Assembly (NCBI GenBank): GCA_951801995.1
Contig: CATOOY010000009.1
Coordinates: forward strand, 1 to 25,755
Source of the DNA: an uncultured Erysipelotrichaceae bacterium
Lineage (GTDB): Bacteria; Bacillota_I; Bacilli_A; RF39; UBA660
DNA length: 25,755 bases
Direction of reading: 5' to 3'
Shown here: one piece after another, positions 22,730 to 25,755 of the stretch
Numbering within the stretch: the stretch's first letter is position 1
Layout: each line of letters opens with the position of its first letter
Notes under the pieces: generated by a model
Told to the model about the DNA's origin: nothing
The model's database searches: none
What the model saw: only the letters and a program-made list of their open reading frames with translations
Program-made: the position numbers and the translations under genes

Positions 22730-24760
22730 ATGAAAAATAAAAAATTAATTATTGTTTTATTCTTTCTTTTGGCTATTTTAGGGGTTTTTAGCTATTTCTT
22801 TTTTGTTAGACAAGATGAAACCTCTACATTAACACTTCAAGAAAAAAAATGGATAGAAAAAAATAAAAATGCAATTATAGATTTATCTATTACCAATAAT
22901 ATACCAGTTTTTAATTATGAAGGTAAAGGTGTTTTTTTAGACTTTGTAACAGAACTTGAGGAACATACTAATTTGGAATTTAATAAGATTGCAAATGATA
23001 ACGATAAAGAATATCGTTTTCAAGTAGTAGATAGTGTTTCTTCTAATGACTTGGTTTTTTATCAAGACAATTATGTTCTTTTGTCTCATGTAAAAGAAAA
23101 GTATGATAAGCCATCTTCTTTGCCTATTCAAACAATAGGTGTTGTGGAAGATGATATGGAAAAAATTACTTCTTATTTAGATCAACCTTCTACACTTTTA
23201 TATAAGGCTTATCCTGATTATTCTTCTTTATTTACAGCTCTTAAAGATGAAATGAGTGGGATTCAATCTATTGCAGTACCTAAAAATCTATATTTAAAAG
23301 AAATATTAGAAAATGATTTACATGTTATTTATCAAATGGCAGATTGTCAAAAAAATTATGTTCTTAAAATGGGCAAAAATAAAACTTTAAATAAAATTTT
23401 GAGAAAATATTATGATAAATGGTCAGGAATGCAATATGAAAAATCTTATACAGAACATTTTTCTGATAATTACTTTTCTTTTAAAAATATATCTGAAAAA
23501 GAAAAAAGTGATTTTCGTAGTAAGAGATATGTATATGGTTTTGTAGAAAATAGTCCTTTTGATATTACTTATGCTGGGAAACTTATGGGATTTAATAAAG
23601 AATATATTGATTCTTTTGCTAAGATAGCTAATATAGAAATAAAATATCAAAAATATAATAATTTTAAAAAACTATTAAGTGATTTTGATGAAAGTAAATT
23701 GGATTTTATTTTCTCTTATAGTGTAGCAGAAAAATATAAAGTAGATACAAAAAAAACAGTTAGTAATATTAAATCTGAAGCTGTAATTTTATCTACTTTG
23801 GAAAATACATTGGATTTACATGCTTTAGTAAGTCTTGGTTCTAAAGAAGTAGTGACTTTAAAAAATACGAAACTTGAAAAACAATTAAAAGAAAAAGGAA
23901 TAAAAGTTGTTTCTTATTCTACCCTTACAGAACTTTTTCAAAAAATAGATAATAAATCTATTCTTGCTTTAGATAAATATACTTATGATTTTTATAAACA
24001 AAATGAACTTAAAGATTATCGTATTTCTTATGAATATGTTGTAAGACCTGGTTACTATTATGTTATACATGATACAAAAGCAAACACTATTTTTACAGAT
24101 TTCTTTAATTTCTATATATCTTTTACTTCTGGGAAAGCACATATGGATCAATCTATGATACATTTGATGCATACCAATCATGATTTTAATTTTGTTTTAG
24201 ATATTCTTTTGTATATTTTTGCTACTATGGGTGTATTTTATATAGTAAAGAGTATTTTAGGAATATTTATTAGACCAAAAGAAGATAAAAAATCTGTAAA
24301 AAGAGAGGATAAGTTAAAATATATTGATCGACTTACTTCTCTTAAAAATAGAAATTATCTAAATGATAATATTCAACATTGGGATGATAGTGATGTTTAT
24401 CCACAAACTATTCTCATTATTGATTTAAATAACATTGCCTATATTAATGATAATTATGGTCATAAAGAAGGTGATAATGTTATTGCTTCTGCAGCTAATA
24501 TTCTTATTAAAAATCAAATTATTAATAGTGAGATTATTCGTACTGATGGTAATGAATTCTTAGTTTACTTAGTAGGGTATGAAGAAAAGCAAGTTTTGGC
24601 TTATAAGAAAAAATTAAATAAAGAATTTAAAGAGCTTGAACATGGTTTTGGTGCAGCTATTGGGTATAGTATGATTGTAGATGCTATTAAAACAATAGAT
24701 GATGCTATTAATGAAGCTACTTTAGATATGAAGACAGTAAAAGAAGAATCAAATAATTAG
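22730..24760 (+). CDS. membrane sensor: tandem Venus-flytrap (SBP_bac_3-like) domains + degenerate GGDEF
   Basis: The 676-residue protein has an N-terminal membrane helix (about 5-26) and two substrate-binding-protein-like lobes in series. The first opens LTLQEKKWIEKNKNAIIDLS and the second ISEKEKSDFRSKRYVYGF, both in the style of BvgS/EvgS flytrap domains. A second transmembrane helix follows (about 485-513), then a cytoplasmic GGDEF-like domain from about 535. The GGDEF fold is recognisable (YIDRLTSLKNRNYL, and DLNNIAYINDNYGHKEGD from Asp565). The signature, however, reads DGNEF at 606-610: the first Gly is Asp and the metal-binding third position is Asn. No RxxD inhibition site precedes it. 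It probably senses an amino acid or small ligand outside the cell. Diguanylate cyclase activity is doubtful; a nucleotide-binding or altered catalytic role is possible. AGGTGAT lies 7 nt before the ATG. Confidence 0.87.
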   Translation: MKNKKLIIVLFFLLAILGVFSYFFFVRQDETSTLTLQEKKWIEKNKNAIIDLSITNNIPVFNYEGKGVFLDFVTELEEHTNLEFNKIANDNDKEYRFQVVDSVSSNDLVFYQDNYVLLSHVKEKYDKPSSLPIQTIGVVEDDMEKITSYLDQPSTLLYKAYPDYSSLFTALKDEMSGIQSIAVPKNLYLKEILENDLHVIYQMADCQKNYVLKMGKNKTLNKILRKYYDKWSGMQYEKSYTEHFSDNYFSFKNISEKEKSDFRSKRYVYGFVENSPFDITYAGKLMGFNKEYIDSFAKIANIEIKYQKYNNFKKLLSDFDESKLDFIFSYSVAEKYKVDTKKTVSNIKSEAVILSTLENTLDLHALVSLGSKEVVTLKNTKLEKQLKEKGIKVVSYSTLTELFQKIDNKSILALDKYTYDFYKQNELKDYRISYEYVVRPGYYYVIHDTKANTIFTDFFNFYISFTSGKAHMDQSMIHLMHTNHDFNFVLDILLYIFATMGVFYIVKSILGIFIRPKEDKKSVKREDKLKYIDRLTSLKNRNYLNDNIQHWDDSDVYPQTILIIDLNNIAYINDNYGHKEGDNVIASAANILIKNQIINSEIIRTDGNEFLVYLVGYEEKQVLAYKKKLNKEFKELEHGFGAAIGYSMIVDAIKTIDDAINEATLDMKTVKEESNN

Positions 24761-24782
24761 GCAAAGGGATCTTTGCCTTTTT
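24759..24782 (+). terminator. intrinsic terminator after the GGDEF-like sensor
   Basis: AGGCAAAG (24759-24766) pairs perfectly with CTTTGCCT (24771-24778) around GGAT, and T continue to 24782. The left arm overlaps the TAG stop codon. Transcription of the next gene, 16 bp on, may come from partial read-through, since no separate promoter is evident in the short gap. Confidence 0.8.
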
Positions 24783-24798
24783 GAAAAGGAGATTTTAC

Positions 24799-25614
24799 AT
24801 GTTTACTAAAAATGAGAAAATATTAAAATTTATAAAAATAATACAGAAGCCTGAACTTCGTGTTCTTCCTGGTCAACTTGCATTTTTCCTTTTTTTGTCT
24901 GTTTTTCCTATTATTACTTTGATTGTATTTTTTGCAAGTGCTTTATCAGTTTCGACAGATAGTATTGTGCAGTTTATGGATACTTCTGTTCCTAAAGAGA
25001 TAGCTGATTTATTGCTTCCTTACTTTATTGGAAATAGTGTTAGTATTCAAGTAGGTTTTTCTATGATTGTTGGTTTTGTAGTCGCTTCTAATGGTGCGCA
25101 TTCTATTATTATTGCATCCAATGCACTTTATAAACTAGATGATTCTTCTTATTTGAATAGGCGTGTAAAAGCTTTATTTATGACAGTAATACTTGTTTTC
25201 TTATTTTTATTTATGCTTGTTATTTTGGCTTTTGGTAATACTATATTGGATTTTATTTTTTCATTAGGTTTATTTCAAAAAATAAAGGGAACAATATATA
25301 TAGTTTATTATATATTAAAATGGACACTTGCTATATTTGTTGTATTTATTTTAGTAAAACTTTTGTATACTATGGCACCTGATGCGACAATTAAAAGTAA
25401 ATATGTAAATATAGGAGCACTTTTTTCTACTATCTCTTTTGCCGTTGTTACTACTATCTATTCTTATTATGTGAGTCATTTTGGAAATTATAATATGATT
25501 TATGGTGGACTTTCTGCTATTGTAATACTCATGATTTTTGTTTATATTTTATCTTATATTTTGGTTTTAGGAATTGCTATTAATACTACTTATTATCAGG
25601 TAGAAAAAGCATAA
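24799..25614 (+). CDS. YihY/BrkB-family membrane protein
   Basis: The 271-residue protein belongs to the YihY family (formerly annotated RNase BN or virulence factor BrkB), six-helix inner-membrane proteins of unknown molecular function. Visible landmarks are RVLPGQLAFFLFLSVFPIITL in the first helix region, SNGAHSIIIASNALYKL in the middle and LYTMAPDATIKSKYVNIGALFSTI near the penultimate helices, followed by YGGLSAIVILMIFVYILSYI. The ATG at 24799 has AAAGGAGA ahead; the upstream TTG at 24781 lies inside the terminator. The true RNase BN function is not carried by this family. Confidence 0.88.
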   Translation: MFTKNEKILKFIKIIQKPELRVLPGQLAFFLFLSVFPIITLIVFFASALSVSTDSIVQFMDTSVPKEIADLLLPYFIGNSVSIQVGFSMIVGFVVASNGAHSIIIASNALYKLDDSSYLNRRVKALFMTVILVFLFLFMLVILAFGNTILDFIFSLGLFQKIKGTIYIVYYILKWTLAIFVVFILVKLLYTMAPDATIKSKYVNIGALFSTISFAVVTTIYSYYVSHFGNYNMIYGGLSAIVILMIFVYILSYILVLGIAINTTYYQVEKA

Positions 25615-25755
25615 TAATCTATTGGTAAAAATAGTTAAACATAATAGGAAAAAAGAAGCTCATAATAATATAGGATACTTAGTATCTTCAGACTACATTA
25701 GTACTTAAATCAGTTTAACTGTGAACCTGAAAAAGTATTACTTAAAAAAGCTCTT
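25615..25755. other. non-coding end of the window
   Basis: I see no credible gene, RNA or terminator in these 141 bases. A short minus-strand frame entering from the right edge ends at TGA 25712-25710, but its 14 residues are unrecognisable. A GATAC-TTA-GTATC inverted repeat (25672-25684) is short and has no T tail. Confidence 0.3.

Noticed and set aside
25710..25755. Possible 3' end of a minus-strand gene entering from the right edge.
   Set aside because: Only 14 codons are visible before the TGA, with no recognisable motif and no terminator after it.
1..25755. CRISPR arrays, tRNA or rRNA genes, and riboswitches.
   Set aside because: No regularly spaced repeats, no cloverleaf-like sequences, no rRNA-like stretches and no leader long enough for a riboswitch were seen by eye on either strand.

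Overview
The window is a single stretch of AT-rich chromosome, roughly 30% G+C judged by eye, that reads like an uncultured, probably gut-associated member of the Bacilli (Firmicutes/Bacillota). The gene content points there: RNase J, the YlxM protein next to ftsY, a dusB-lysS pair as in Bacillus subtilis, a PdaC-like deacetylase, a YfhO-family membrane protein and the sporulation protein YunB. TGA acts as a normal stop and TGG encodes Trp, so the mollicute code does not apply. Most genes have a Shine-Dalgarno of the form (A)GGTGAT, which matches the 3' part of the full anti-SD complement (AAGGAGGTGATC). The start codon follows the GG by about 7-8 nt. I used this rule to reassign several starts, including GTG starts for dusB, the repeat protein at 13.4 kb and the DNA glycosylase.

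Layout. 1-4757: gpmI (glycolysis), an isolated type IV prepilin-like gene with its own promoter and terminator, and a large YfhO-family membrane protein. 4778-9583: one probable operon, dusB - RDD membrane protein - lysS - histidine phosphatase - ackA. 9584-10017: no intact gene; it holds a decayed C-terminal fragment of a phage tail-collar-like protein and a terminator. 10018-12662: nrnA converging with a two-gene minus-strand operon (PdaC-like deacetylase, small membrane protein). 12817-13314: a holin-like small membrane gene and a second decayed collar-like fragment, 38/42 identical to the first. 13373-14695: a membrane-anchored surface protein with YRYRD and WxxW repeats. 14719-18221: a CBS-pair protein (-), yunB, a deoxyinosine glycosylase, and RNase J (-). 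18372-21703: ftsY - small membrane protein - ylxM - HerA-like ATPase, with the HerA-like gene in the place where ffh usually sits. 21704-22274: a relic right end of an IS3-family (IS150-group) element and non-coding sequence. 22275-24760: a two-gene operon with a membrane-anchored unknown and a tandem Venus-flytrap sensor carrying a degenerate GGDEF domain (DGNEF). 24799-25614: a YihY/BrkB membrane protein.

How it fits together. Most of the window is housekeeping: glycolysis and acetate fermentation (gpmI, ackA), translation and tRNA modification (lysS, dusB), RNA decay (rnj, nrnA), protein targeting (ftsY, ylxM), DNA repair and envelope maintenance. The accessory and more unusual material lies in 9.6-14.7 kb (phage-like fragments, holin-like gene, surface repeat protein) and 19.3-24.8 kb (HerA-like ATPase in the SRP operon, IS relic, degenerate GGDEF sensor). 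I did not find a CRISPR array, tRNA, rRNA, or a clearly new multi-gene system. The best leads are the degenerate GGDEF sensor operon, the surface repeat protein, and the ftsY-ylxM-HerA arrangement.
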